From the NCBI GenBank assembly GCA_963811825.1, contig CAWESS010000036.1:124001-188000 (forward strand): a stretch of 64,000 nucleotides of DNA, given 5' to 3'. Origin of the DNA: Fodinibacter sp963811825 (GTDB taxonomy: Bacteria; Actinomycetota; Actinomycetes; Actinomycetales; Dermatophilaceae). The notes under the pieces are model-generated. The model was not told the DNA's origin and ran no database searches. It was given only the letters and a program-made list of their open reading frames with translations. Both the position numbers and the translations under genes were made by a program. Below are positions 38,077 through 46,681 of the stretch, piece by piece (positions within the stretch are counted from its first letter, which is position 1; each line of letters starts with the position of its first letter).

Positions 38077-38678
38077 GTGACCGAGCACCACCAGGACCCG
38101 CCGTGGGAGCCGCCGCTCGCCGGCCCCGCCGACGCCCAGATCCTCGCGGCGCTCGACCGCCTGCGGTGGACCTTTCGCTGGAAGGTCGACGGGCTGGGTG
38201 CCGGGGGCCTCGCCGCCACCGTCGGGCGCTCCTCGCTCACCCTCGGTGGGCTGATCAAGCACCTGGCGGCGGGTGAGGACCACGCACTGCACACGAAGAT
38301 CCGCGGGGTCCCGATGCCGCAGGTCGTGGCAGCACGACGCGTGGGAGCAGGACCCCGACTGGGACCTGCACTCAGCGGCCGACGACTCGCCCGGAGCACC
38401 TCTACGCCCTCTGGGATGCCGCGGTCGCGCGTTCTCGTGCCCGGCTCGCCGAGGTCATGGCCTCGCCGGAGGGCCTGGACACCCGGGCCGCGATCTCGGA
38501 CACCGTCGGCGAGCTCATCTCGGTGCGTCGGGTCGTGTGCGACCTCGTCGAGGAGTACGGGCGCCACACCGGGCACGCCGACCTCATCCGAGAGTCCGTC
38601 GACGGGCTCACCGGCGAGGACCCACCGGGCGACTGGCGACCGATCGCACCCTCCCAGGGCGTCACCGGCGGCGCTTGA
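38077..38678 (+). CDS. DUF664/DinB-fold mycothiol transferase-like protein, two frameshifts
   Basis: Four-helix DinB-fold protein of the DUF664 group, which includes predicted mycothiol-dependent transferases of actinobacteria. It opens DPPWEPPLAGPADAQILAAL, then RLRWTFRWKVDGLGAGGL and LTLGGLIKHLAAGEDH, which supplies a metal-type histidine, and ends DLVEEYGRHTGHADLIRESV, with further histidines. The frame breaks near 38331-38345 and at the CCC run 38390-38392; one base too many at each explains both. Start is GTG at 38077 with AAGGGA upstream. About 199 residues. Its 3' end overlaps the convergent trmD gene by 17 bases. Confidence 0.78.
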
Positions 38679-39882
38679 CCAGGTCGATCGTCATGGGGTG
38701 GACCTTCGACTCACCGGGCGCCCGCCGGTACCCCGCCTTGCGGTAGATGCGCTGGTTGCGCTCGCTCGCGCGCCCCGTGTTGATCCACAGGGTCGTGGTG
38801 TCCGCCGGAGCCTGCGCCTCGGCGAACGCGAGCAGGGCTCGTCCCAGCCCGGACCCCTGCAGGTCGGGAGCAACCATGAAGCGCCCGATCTGCCAGACCT
38901 TCGCGTCGTCCGGGTCGCGACGCACCCGGATCGACGCGACGAGCCGACCACCGGAACGCACGACCCAGGTGGCCCACCGGGTCAGTGACTCGGCGAGCTC
39001 GGGGATGCCGTCCGTGAACGGCGGGAAGTCGAAGGTCCCGGACGCCTCGGCCTCCGGCACCCAGCAGGCCCGGGTCAGCACGAGCAGTTCCGGCAGGTCG
39101 GCGGGGGTGGCGACCCGCACCTCGAGCCCGGCCAACCCGTCGGACCCCATGCCGACCGACGACGGGTGCAACAGGTCGGGTCGCCGGTCAGCCGTGCGGG
39201 CCAGGCGCTGCTCGTGGCGCCACTGCCCGATCGCCCCGTGGTTGCCGGAGAGCAGCACCGGCGGCACCTCCCGCACCTCGCCCCCGTCGTCCCACACCGC
39301 GGGGCGGGTGTACACGGGGTACTCGAGCAGACCGTCCTCGTGCGACTCCTCGACGAGCGACTCGGCGTTGCCGACGACGCCGGGCAACAGCCGGCCCACC
39401 GCCTCGACGATGGCCAGCACGGCCACCTCTCCCCCGTTGAGGACGTAGTCGCCGAGCGAGACGATCGTGACCGGCATCCGCCGCGAAGCGTGTTCGTAGA
39501 CGCGCTCGTCGATGCCCTCGTAGCGCCCGCACGCAAACGCCAGCCACGGCTCCTGCGCGAGGCTGCGCGCCAGCGCCTGGGTGAGCGGCACCCCGCCGGG
39601 CCCGGGGACGATGAGGTGCGGCACGGATGCCGTCCCGCTCGCCCCGGCATCCACGACGTGGTCGAGCGCCCGCGCCCAGGGCTCGGGCTTCATGACCATG
39701 CCCGCACCCCCGCCGAGGGGGCTGTCGTCGACCGTGCGGTGCCGGTCGTGCGTGAAGTCGCGCAGGTCGTGGACGTGGACGTCGAGGATGCCGTCGCGCC
39801 TCGCCTTGCCGATGAGTGAGAGGTCGAGCGGCGCGAGGTAGTCGGGGAAGATCGTGACGACGTCGAGGCGCACCGACGTCAC
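38662..39882 (-). CDS. trmD: tRNA (guanine37-N1)-methyltransferase TrmD fused to a GNAT acetyltransferase domain
   Basis: The first 236 or so residues are TrmD, which methylates G37 next to the anticodon to prevent frameshifting: MKPEPWARALDHV, the knot strand FACGRYEGIDERV, SLGDYVLNGGEVAVLAIVEA near residue 146 and QWRHEQRLARTADRRPDLL at its end. Ordinary TrmD stops here. This protein continues to 406 residues with an apparently complete GNAT domain: GLEVRVATPADLPELLVLTR, then the acetyl-CoA loop VAPDLQGSGLGRALLAFAE near residue 345 and ERNQRIYRKAGYRR. Start is GTG at 39882, overlapping rimM. There is no frame break at the join, so the fusion is as written. Confidence 0.95.
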   Translation of the reverse strand: MTSVRLDVVTIFPDYLAPLDLSLIGKARRDGILDVHVHDLRDFTHDRHRTVDDSPLGGGAGMVMKPEPWARALDHVVDAGASGTASVPHLIVPGPGGVPLTQALARSLAQEPWLAFACGRYEGIDERVYEHASRRMPVTIVSLGDYVLNGGEVAVLAIVEAVGRLLPGVVGNAESLVEESHEDGLLEYPVYTRPAVWDDGGEVREVPPVLLSGNHGAIGQWRHEQRLARTADRRPDLLHPSSVGMGSDGLAGLEVRVATPADLPELLVLTRACWVPEAEASGTFDFPPFTDGIPELAESLTRWATWVVRSGGRLVASIRVRRDPDDAKVWQIGRFMVAPDLQGSGLGRALLAFAEAQAPADTTTLWINTGRASERNQRIYRKAGYRRAPGESKVHPMTIDLVKRRR

Positions 39883-40424
39883 ACCCCGAGGTCGAGCAGC
39901 CCGGGGGGTGCGTCGACGACGACCCGACCCGCCTCGAGGTCGACCGTGGGGACGATCGCCGCGACGAACGGCACCTGGGCCTGCCGGCCGTCGGGGAGCA
40001 GGATGACGAGCCGGTCCTGGGCGGCACCGAGCTCGAGGCCGCCGACCTGGCCGAGCACGGCGCCCGACGGGTCGACGACGCTCAGGCCGCGCAGCTGCTC
40101 CTCGCTGAAGACGTCGTCGTCGTCCTCGGCGGGCAGGGCGTCGTCGCCGTCGATGACGAGGCGGGTGCCGCGCAGCGACTCGGCGCCGGTGCGGTCGGGG
40201 ATCTCCTCGAACGCCACGAGCCAGACCCCGTTGTGCACCCGGGTGGAGCGCACGGTGAGCGCCCGCGGCACCCCGGTGCCGGTCGCTGCCTGCGTGTCGA
40301 GGGCGGTGCCCACCGCGAGCCGCCGGTCGGGCTCGTCGGTGTGCAGCTGCACGGTCACCTCACCGTGCAGGCCGTGGGGCTTGCCGATCCGGGCGATGAC
40401 GGTGCTCTCGGTCACGGGGGCCAT
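39879..40424 (-). CDS. rimM: 16S rRNA processing protein RimM
   Basis: Assists maturation of the 30S head domain and binds S19. The 181-residue protein begins with the RimM barrel, VIARIGKPHGLHGEVTVQLH, and ends with the PRC-barrel part, LRGLSVVDPSGAVLGQVGGL and VPFVAAIVPTVDLEAG. Start is ATG at 40424 (a GTG at 40415 is also possible; it has an AGG at better distance). It overlaps trmD by GTGA, in the standard rpsP-khpA-rimM-trmD order. Confidence 0.95.
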   Translation of the reverse strand: MAPVTESTVIARIGKPHGLHGEVTVQLHTDEPDRRLAVGTALDTQAATGTGVPRALTVRSTRVHNGVWLVAFEEIPDRTGAESLRGTRLVIDGDDALPAEDDDDVFSEEQLRGLSVVDPSGAVLGQVGGLELGAAQDRLVILLPDGRQAQVPFVAAIVPTVDLEAGRVVVDAPPGLLDLGV

Positions 40425-40548
40425 CCTGTCGTGGGGGGCTGGTCTGCACCAGCAGGTGAGACTGGGGGGAACTGCGGCGGCGGGGTGTGCCGGGGAGTCT
40501 CCTCCCGGCACACCCCGCCGTCGTGGTGGTCGCGCTCAGCGACGCAGG

Positions 40549-40791
40549 TCAGCGGACCCGGTCGGTGTCGACGATGTCGATGCGGATCTGGCGACCGCCG
40601 GCGAGTGCACCCATGACGGTGCGCAGCGCGCTGGCGGTACGGCCGGATCGACCGATGACGCGGCCGAGGTCGTCGGGGTGCACGCGCACCTCGAGGATCT
40701 CACCGCGGCGCAGCTCCTTCTGGCGGACCTGCACCTGGTCCTTGTGATCGACGATGCCCGTCACGAGGTGCTCGAGCGCCTCTTCGAGCAC
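40549..40791 (-). CDS. khpA: KH-domain RNA-binding protein KhpA
   Basis: Small RNA-binding protein of the YlqC/KhpA family, a partner of KhpB in several Gram-positive bacteria. The 80 residues hold one KH domain with the GxxG loop in DLGRVIGRSGRTASALRTVM and the family opening LEEALEHLVTGIVDH. Start is GTG at 40791, two bases after the restored rpsP stop. As printed, a frameshift in the rpsP tail makes rpsP read straight into this gene, but the family N-terminus argues for a separate start. Confidence 0.92.
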   Translation of the reverse strand: MLEEALEHLVTGIVDHKDQVQVRQKELRRGEILEVRVHPDDLGRVIGRSGRTASALRTVMGALAGGRQIRIDIVDTDRVR

Positions 40792-40793
40792 GG

Positions 40794-41301
40794 TCAGGCC
40801 TTCGCCTCGTCGGCGACCTCGGCCGCGGGGGCCTCGGCCTCGACGGCCGCGAGCCTCAGCTGCGGGAGCCTCGGTCTCGGCGGCCGGGGCCTCCTCGGCC
40901 TTCTTGGGCGCACGCTTCTTGGCGGTCGTCGCGCCGGAGGTGTCCTCGGCGGTGGACTTGCCGGCGGCCGCGAGGGCTGCCTCGTAGAGGTCGCGCTTCG
41001 GGGTCTTGGCGGCCTTGACCTTCAGGGTGCCCTCGGTGCCGGGCAGGCCCTTGTGCTTCTGCCAGTCACCGGTGATCTTCAGCAGGGCGGCGACGGCCTC
41101 GGTCGGCTGGGCGCCGTTGTTGAGCCAGTACTGCGCGCGCTCGCTGTCGATGTCGATGAGCGAGGGCTCCTCGGTGGGGTGGTACTTGCCGATCTCCTCG
41201 ATCGCCCGGCCATCGCGCTTGGTGCGCGAGTCCATGATGACGACGCGGTAGAACGGTGCACGGATCTTGCCCATGCGCTTGAGACGAATCTTGACGGCCA
41301 C
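40794..41301 (-). CDS. rpsP: 30S ribosomal protein S16 with acidic tail, frameshifted in the tail
   Basis: Small-subunit assembly protein S16. The core is intact: AVKIRLKRMGKIRAPFYRVV, RDGRAIEEIGKYHPTEEPS and SERAQYWLNNGAQPTEAVAA. The GTG at 41301 has AGGAG upstream and gives the family N-terminus. After residue 110 an acidic and lysine-rich tail begins (KKRAPKKAEEAPAAETEAPA). An extra base near 40850 breaks the frame there; without it the tail ends EVADEAKA at 40794. The break lies in the same GAGGCT-C context as one in the rpsB tail. Confidence 0.94.
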
Positions 41302-41418
41302 GGTGGTGGTCACTCCTGTTGCGTGATGAGCGCGGCGAGACCGCGCACGGATCGCGCGGGGTGCCGGTTGCTCGGTGTAGGCGTCCGGTCCGGCGATGCA
41401 CGAGAGGGCAGCGACCGG

Positions 41419-41444
41419 ACGGGTACAGCCGTCCATTCTGCCAG
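41419..41444 (-). promoter_or_regulatory. conserved block upstream of rpsP, shared with rplS
   Basis: On the minus strand the block begins CTGGCAGAATGGACGGCTGT and runs into ACCCGT, 118-143 bases before the rpsP start. It matches the block upstream of rplS at all but about four positions. The duplication of such a block before two ribosomal genes of the same neighbourhood suggests a common promoter element. Confidence 0.6.
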
Positions 41445-41479
41445 ACGTCAGGCGGGCACCCGACCATGGCGCCCTCCGC

Positions 41480-41944
41480 TCAGCGGTTCCGCCACGCCCC
41501 CGGGTCGGCAGCCATCGCCCGGACCTGCTCGGGCAGGGCGCCGGTGAGCACCTGCTCCAGGCTCGTGCCGTCGAGCACCTCACGCAGGCTGGCCCGCACG
41601 GCCACCCACACGCTCGGCAGGTGTTGCGCGACGCCCTCGTAGCTCGTCTCGTGCGGCCGCAGGCCACGCACCTCGGCCAGCGGCCCGTCGACGGCGCGAA
41701 AGACGTCGCCCAGACTGATCTCGGATGCCGCTCGCGCCAGGGTGTAGCCGCCGCGGGCTCCCCGGGTGCTCACCACCAGGTCCGCGGTGCGCAGGTCGGC
41801 GACGATCGCCTCGAGGAACTTGCGGGGCAGGTCCTGCTGGCGGGCGAGCACCTCGACACTGAGCGGCCCGTCCCCGGCAGCCTGTGCCTGCGCGAGCGCG
41901 AGCATCGCCCGGACGGCGTACTCGGTGCGCGCGGAGATGTCCAC
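41480..41944 (-). CDS. Rrf2-family transcriptional regulator
   Basis: Winged-helix regulator of 154 residues. It opens DISARTEYAVRAMLALAQAQ and has the recognition region VEVLARQQDLPRKFLEAIVADL and the wing STRGARGGYTLARAAS, all typical of Rrf2. No cysteines are present, so an IscR/NsrR-type iron-sulfur cluster is unlikely; a CymR-like protein that senses through a partner or ligand is more probable. The GTG at 41944 has GGAGG eight bases upstream. It is divergent from a TauE/SafE-type transporter gene with a perfect palindrome between them, which suggests control of sulfur or sulfite traffic. Confidence 0.9.
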   Translation of the reverse strand: MDISARTEYAVRAMLALAQAQAAGDGPLSVEVLARQQDLPRKFLEAIVADLRTADLVVSTRGARGGYTLARAASEISLGDVFRAVDGPLAEVRGLRPHETSYEGVAQHLPSVWVAVRASLREVLDGTSLEQVLTGALPEQVRAMAADPGAWRNR

Positions 41945-42042
41945 GGCCACATCCTCCCGCACCACCGGGCCCCCGGCCCCCGGTCCCCCGGACCCGCGAG
42001 GGCAACGGGGGTGAGGCGCACGGCATCCACGATGCGAGACAT

Positions 42043-42057
42043 AACCAACTGTTGGTT
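42043..42057. promoter_or_regulatory. palindromic operator candidate AACCAA-CTG-TTGGTT
   Basis: Two perfect six-base arms around a three-base spacer lie in the 183-base gap between the Rrf2 regulator and the transporter, 99 bases from the former and 71 from the latter. The surrounding stretch (about 42040-42110) is far richer in A and T than the rest of the window, as expected of a promoter. A TTGACC at 42056-42061 could be a -35 element for the transporter, so a bound dimer would cover it. Binding by the adjacent Rrf2 protein is inference. Confidence 0.7.
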
Positions 42058-42127
42058 GACCCATAACGAGATATTGGATGAAACTCCTACTTGTCCGATC
42101 GGAATACCTCTCACGGGAGCCTCCCTG

Positions 42128-43072
42128 ATGCGCAAGCTCGTCCTGCTCGCCCTCGTCGGCCTCGGCGCCCAGCTCGTCGACGGGTCGCTGGGCATGGCGT
42201 ACGGGGTCACGTCGACGACGCTGCTGCTCGCGATCGGCACGAACCCGGCGGCGGCATCGGCCACGGTGCACCTGGCCGAGATCGGCACGACCCTCGCGTC
42301 GGGCGTCTCGCACTGGAAGTTCGGCAACGTCGACTGGAAGGTCGTCACCCGCATCGGCATCCCCGGCGCGATCGGTGCCTTCGCGGGCGCGACGTTCCTG
42401 TCCAGCCTCGACACCGCCGTCGCCGCCCCCGTGATGTCGCTCATCCTCCTGGCGCTCGGCATCTACGTGCTCGTGCGCTTCACCGTCAAGGGCCTGCGGC
42501 GCGACCGGCTCGGCCAGCCGCTGGGCCGGCGCTTCCTCACCCCGCTCGGCCTCGTCGCCGGGTTCGTCGACGCGACCGGCGGCGGCGGCTGGGGCCCGGT
42601 CGGCACCCCCGCCATCCTCGCGAGCGGTCGCCTGGAGCCCCGCAAGGTGATCGGCTCGATCGACACGAGCGAGTTCCTCGTCTCCGTGGCGGCCAGCCTC
42701 GGCTTCCTCCTCGCCCTCGGCTCCGCCGGGATCGACACCGCCTGGGTGATCGCCCTGCTCGTCGGTGGGCTCATCGCCGCGCCGATCGCGGCGTGGCTCG
42801 TGCGGCACATCCCGCCGCGGGTGCTCGGCTCCGCCGTCGGTGGCGTCATCGTCCTCACGAACACCCGGACCCTGCTGCGCAGCGACTGGATCGACGCCTC
42901 CGACGCCACGCTGACGATCGCCTACGTGCTGCTGGCCGCCGTGTGGGCCGGTGCGGTCGCCTGGTCGGTGCGGGCCTACCGGGGCGAGCTGGCCCTGGAG
43001 CGCGAGCTCGCCGACATCGAGGCCGAGCTGGCCACGGACGACGCACGCAAGGGCGCGGCCGAGCCCGCCTGA
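42128..43072 (+). CDS. TauE/SafE-family (TSUP) membrane transporter
   Basis: Membrane protein of the sulfite exporter TauE/SafE family, which moves sulfur-containing or organic anions. In 314 residues about eight hydrophobic segments are visible, with the two family repeats seen as QLVDGSLGMAYGVTSTTLLL and GFVDATGGGGWGPVGTPAIL. A charged tail of about 35 residues ends the protein on the cytoplasmic side. The ATG at 42128 has GGGAG at good distance. Divergence from an Rrf2 regulator without cysteines supports a link to sulfur metabolism. The transported anion is not known. Confidence 0.88.
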   Translation: MRKLVLLALVGLGAQLVDGSLGMAYGVTSTTLLLAIGTNPAAASATVHLAEIGTTLASGVSHWKFGNVDWKVVTRIGIPGAIGAFAGATFLSSLDTAVAAPVMSLILLALGIYVLVRFTVKGLRRDRLGQPLGRRFLTPLGLVAGFVDATGGGGWGPVGTPAILASGRLEPRKVIGSIDTSEFLVSVAASLGFLLALGSAGIDTAWVIALLVGGLIAAPIAAWLVRHIPPRVLGSAVGGVIVLTNTRTLLRSDWIDASDATLTIAYVLLAAVWAGAVAWSVRAYRGELALERELADIEAELATDDARKGAAEPA

Positions 43073-43089
43073 CCCACGCTCGCCCGCGG

Positions 43090-44175
43090 TCAGGAGACCG
43101 GGCGTCCCCGGAGCACGACGAGCGACGGCGCCGCGAGCACCGCGAGGTCCTCGCGCGGGTCCTGCGGGTAGACGACGAGGTCGGCCTCGGCCCCCTCCTC
43201 GAGCCCCGGCCAGCCGAGCCAGGTCCGCGCCGCCCAGCAGGCGGCGTCCAGCGCCTCGGATGCCGTGAAGCCCGCGCGCGCGAGGTGCGCCACCTCGGTG
43301 GCGACGAGTCCGTGGGGCAGCGAGCCACCGGCATCCGTCCCGACGTACACCGGGACGCCGGCATCGCGGGCCGCCGCGATGGTGTCGTACCGGCGCGCGT
43401 GCAGGTCGAGCATGTGGCGGTAGTAGGCGGGGAACTTCTCGCGGGCCGGCTCCGCGATCTGCGGGAAGGTGTCGATGTTGACCAGGGTCGGCACGATGGC
43501 GATGCCCTGCTCGGCGAACGCCGCAATGGTGTCGGGTTCGAGGCCGCAGGCGTGCTCGACGCAGTCGGTGCCGGCCGCCGCGAGATCGCGCAGCGACTGC
43601 TCGCCGAAGCAGTGCGCCGTCACGCGGGCACCCTCCTCGTGGGCGGCTGCCACTGCCTGGGCCAGCACGTCAGCGGGCCAGGACGGGCTGAGGTCGCCGG
43701 TCTCGCGGTCGATCCAGTCGCCGACGAGCTTGACCCAGCCGTCACCGGAGCGTGCCTCGATGCGCACCTGGTCGACGAGCTGCTCGGGCTCGACCTCCCA
43801 GGCGTAGTCGCGGATGTAGCGGCGGGTGCGGGCGATGTGCCGCCCGGCGCGCACGAGGCGCGGCAGGTCCTCGCGGTCCTGGACCCAGCGCGTGTCGGCA
43901 GGTGACCCCGCGTCGCGCAGCAGGAGGGCCCCGGCAGCCCGGTCCGCGAGCGCCTGCTCCTCCGCCGTCGCCGCATCGGTGGCCCCGTGGCGGTCGAGCC
44001 CGATGTGGCTGTGTGCGTCGACCAGGCCGGGCAGCACCCAGCCGGCCACGGTGGTGACGTCGTGGTCACCGGTCGGCGCGGCATACGTGATCCGACCGCC
44101 GACGACCCACGCCTGGTCGCGGACGTCGTCGGGGCCGAGGAGGACGGGACCGGTGAGGTGCAGGACCTGAGCCAT
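43090..44175 (-). CDS. amidohydrolase-family metal-dependent hydrolase
   Basis: TIM-barrel hydrolase of the amidohydrolase superfamily, 361 residues. Metal ligands are seen in LVDAHSHIG (His55 and His57), the bridging-lysine position in GWVKLVGDW, then AHCFGEQS, VEHACGL and the barrel-end aspartate in VGTDAGGSLPHG. The sequence resembles imidazolonepropionase- and prolidase-like amidohydrolases, but I cannot assign a substrate. The upstream alpha/beta-hydrolase gene ends only 22 bases before it, on the same strand, so they may be co-transcribed. Confidence 0.85.
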   Translation of the reverse strand: MAQVLHLTGPVLLGPDDVRDQAWVVGGRITYAAPTGDHDVTTVAGWVLPGLVDAHSHIGLDRHGATDAATAEEQALADRAAGALLLRDAGSPADTRWVQDREDLPRLVRAGRHIARTRRYIRDYAWEVEPEQLVDQVRIEARSGDGWVKLVGDWIDRETGDLSPSWPADVLAQAVAAAHEEGARVTAHCFGEQSLRDLAAAGTDCVEHACGLEPDTIAAFAEQGIAIVPTLVNIDTFPQIAEPAREKFPAYYRHMLDLHARRYDTIAAARDAGVPVYVGTDAGGSLPHGLVATEVAHLARAGFTASEALDAACWAARTWLGWPGLEEGAEADLVVYPQDPREDLAVLAAPSLVVLRGRPVS

Positions 44176-44197
44176 TCGCCGACCCTATCCCCGCGCC

Positions 44198-45034
44198 TCA
44201 GCCCTCGGGCGGCAGCGATCGCAGCACCCGGCGCAAGGTCTCGGTGACGACCTCGGGCGCCTCGGAGTGCACCCAGTGGCCCACGCCCTTGACGACGACC
44301 GGGCGCGCCCGCGGGAACAGCTCGCGCATCTGCTCGGTGTCCTCGTCCCGGACGTAGCTCGAGTCGCCCCCGACGAGCCACACGACCGGGCCGTCGTAGG
44401 CCGGGGCGCCGGTGGCCGGGAAGTCGGCGATGCGCGAGTCCTGGCCGCGAGCGGCATCCCGTGCGATCAGCTCGAGGTTGGCCTGCCACCCCCAGGAGGT
44501 TCCGCTTCGTCGCAGGTTCTGCAGGAGGAACCCGCGCACACCCGGGTCCGGCTCGACGCGCGCGAAACGCTCCTCGGCGTCGGCCCGGCCGCTCAGCTCG
44601 TCGAGGGGGAGCGCCCGCATCGCGTCGATGTAGTGGACGAACCGGTCGAGGTCGCCGTAGTCCTTGGGGGCGATGTCGACGACGACGAGGCTGCGCACCA
44701 GCCCCGGGTGGGTCAACGTCGTGACCATGGCGACCTTGCCCCCGAGGGAGTGCCCGACGAGCACCCACGGCTCGCCCGGCGCAGCGGCCGACAACGTGGC
44801 GGCGACGTGCCCGGCATACGTCTCGTACGAGAACTCCTGCGTCCACGGGGAGCGGCCGTGGTCGGGCAGGTCGACGAGCAGGCAGCGGGCGCCCGTGCCG
44901 TCAGGGCCCGCGAGCGCCTTGGCGATCTGGGTCCAGTTGCGGCCCTGGCCGAAGAGACCGTGGAGGAACGCGACCCTGGGCCCGGCCGTGCCGACCGCGA
45001 GGGTGTTGAGCGCCACGGCCCCGGTGGAGGTCAC
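44198..45034 (-). CDS. alpha/beta-fold hydrolase, YbfF-like esterase
   Basis: Cytoplasmic serine hydrolase of 278 residues. The nucleophile is Ser96 in VGHSLGGKVAM, the oxyanion-hole region is FLHGLFGQGRNW, and the acid and histidine lie in LVGGDSSYVRDED and KGVGHWVHSEAPE. The pattern LPDHGRSPW is typical of small esterases of the YbfF type. The GTG at 45034 overlaps the ffh stop, so it is coupled to ffh. The substrate is unknown. Confidence 0.87.
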   Translation of the reverse strand: MTSTGAVALNTLAVGTAGPRVAFLHGLFGQGRNWTQIAKALAGPDGTGARCLLVDLPDHGRSPWTQEFSYETYAGHVAATLSAAAPGEPWVLVGHSLGGKVAMVTTLTHPGLVRSLVVVDIAPKDYGDLDRFVHYIDAMRALPLDELSGRADAEERFARVEPDPGVRGFLLQNLRRSGTSWGWQANLELIARDAARGQDSRIADFPATGAPAYDGPVVWLVGGDSSYVRDEDTEQMRELFPRARPVVVKGVGHWVHSEAPEVVTETLRRVLRSLPPEG

Positions 45035-46636
45035 TGCCCGAGGAACTTCTCGAAGCCCTTCGGGAGGTTGGCCGGGTCCAGCGCTGCGGGGTCGAGCCCA
45101 CCGGGCGCGCCCGCCCCGAACGCGCCACCACCGCCGGATGCCGGTCGCTCGGCTGCCGCGCGCTGGTCGGCTGCTCGCTTGGCCGGGTTGCCGGACTTGG
45201 ACTTCCTGCGCTGCGGCACCTGCTGGCGACCACGCTTGCCCGGGCCGGAGCCGCCCCCCGGCATGCCCGGCATCCCGGGCATGCCGCCGCCGCGGGCCAG
45301 CTGCTTCATCATCTTCTGCGCGTCGGTGAAGCGCTCGAGCAGCTGGTTCACCTCGGAGGTGCTCGTGCCCGACCCCTTGGCGATGCGGGCTCGCCGCGAC
45401 CCGTTGATCTGCTTGGGGTGGTTGCGCTCGAACGGTGTCATCGAGCGGACCATCGCCTCGACCCGGTCGAACTCGCGCTCGTCGAAGGCGTCGATCTGGG
45501 CCTTCATCTGACCCATGCCCGGCATCATGCCGAGGATCGACTTCAGCGAGCCCATCTTCTTGATGGCCGCCATCTGCTGGAGGAAGTCGTCGAAGGTGAA
45601 GTCCTCGGCCGCGAGGAACTTGCGTTCCATCTCGGCGGCCTCGGTGCGGTCGAACGCCTTCTCGGCCTGCTCGATGAGGGTGAGGACGTCACCCATGTCG
45701 AGGATGCGCGACGCCATGCGGTCGGGGTGGAAGACCTCGAAGTCCTTCACACCCTCACCGGTGCTCGCGAACATGATCGGGACGCCCGGTGACGGAGGCG
45801 ACCGAGAGCGCGGCGCCACCACGGGCGTCACCGTCGAGCTTGGTGAGCACGATGCCGGTGACGTCGACGCCCTCCTGGAACGCGTGCGCGGTCTCGACGG
45901 CGGCCTGACCGATCATCGCGTCGATGACGAACAGCACCTCGTCGGGCTGGATCGCCGAACGGATGTCGGCGGCCTGCTGCATGAGGTCGGAGTCGATCGC
46001 GAGACGGCCTGCGGTGTCGACGATGACGACGTCGTGCTGGGCGCGCCGCGCCTGCTCGACACCGGCGCGCGAGACGCTGACCGGGTCGCCGTGGCTGCGG
46101 GTGCCCTCTCCCGTCTCCGTGACGACGTCGTGGCCGAAGACGTTGCCCCGCTCGGGAGCGAAGACGGGCACGCCCGCCCGCTCGCCGACGACCTCGAGCT
46201 GGGTCACGGCATTCGGGCGCTGGAGGTCGGCGGCGACGAGCAGGGGGGTGTGCCCCTGGTCCTTGAGCCACTTCGCGAGCTTGCCGGCCAGGGTCGTCTT
46301 GCCCGAGCCCTGCAGGCCGGCGAGCATGATGACGGTCGGCGGCTGCTTGGCGAAGCGGATCGACCGGGTCTCCCCGCCGAGGATGCCGACGAGCTCCTCG
46401 TTGACGATCTTCACGACCTGCTGGGCCGGGTTGAGCGCGTCGCTGACCTCCGCACCGAGCGCCCGCTCACGCACGGCGTGGGTGAACTCCTTGACCACCG
46501 GCAGGGCGACGTCGGCGTCGAGCAGGGCGAGGCGGATGTCGCGGATCGTCTTGTTGACGTCGGACTCCGAGAGGCGACCCTTGCTGCGGAGGTTCTTGAA
46601 GGTCTCGGTCAGGCGGTCGGACAGGCTGGTGAACAC
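45031..46636 (-). CDS. ffh: signal recognition particle protein Ffh, frameshifted
   Basis: GTPase that binds signal peptides and the 4.5S RNA to deliver proteins to the membrane. The NG domain shows GLQGSGKTTLAGKLA near residue 112, DTAGRLAIDSDLM and TKLDGDARGG. The M domain is methionine-rich (MMPGMGQMKAQID) and contains the RNA-binding INGSRRARIAKGSG. The frame breaks in the CCC run at 45785-45787; one base too many explains it, and without it the reading VASVTGVPIMFASTGEG is perfect. As Ffh is essential, this is almost certainly a sequence error. About 534 residues. Confidence 0.95.
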
Positions 46637-46681
46637 CGGTCAAGGCTAACGGTGCGCGTGGCTGTTCGTGACGCCCAGACC

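Noticed and set aside
40549..41301. A single continuous frame joining S16 to KhpA as a fusion protein
   Set aside because: The join depends on one extra base near 40850. The other frame gives a normal acidic tail and stop, and KhpA keeps its own family N-terminus with a GTG start.
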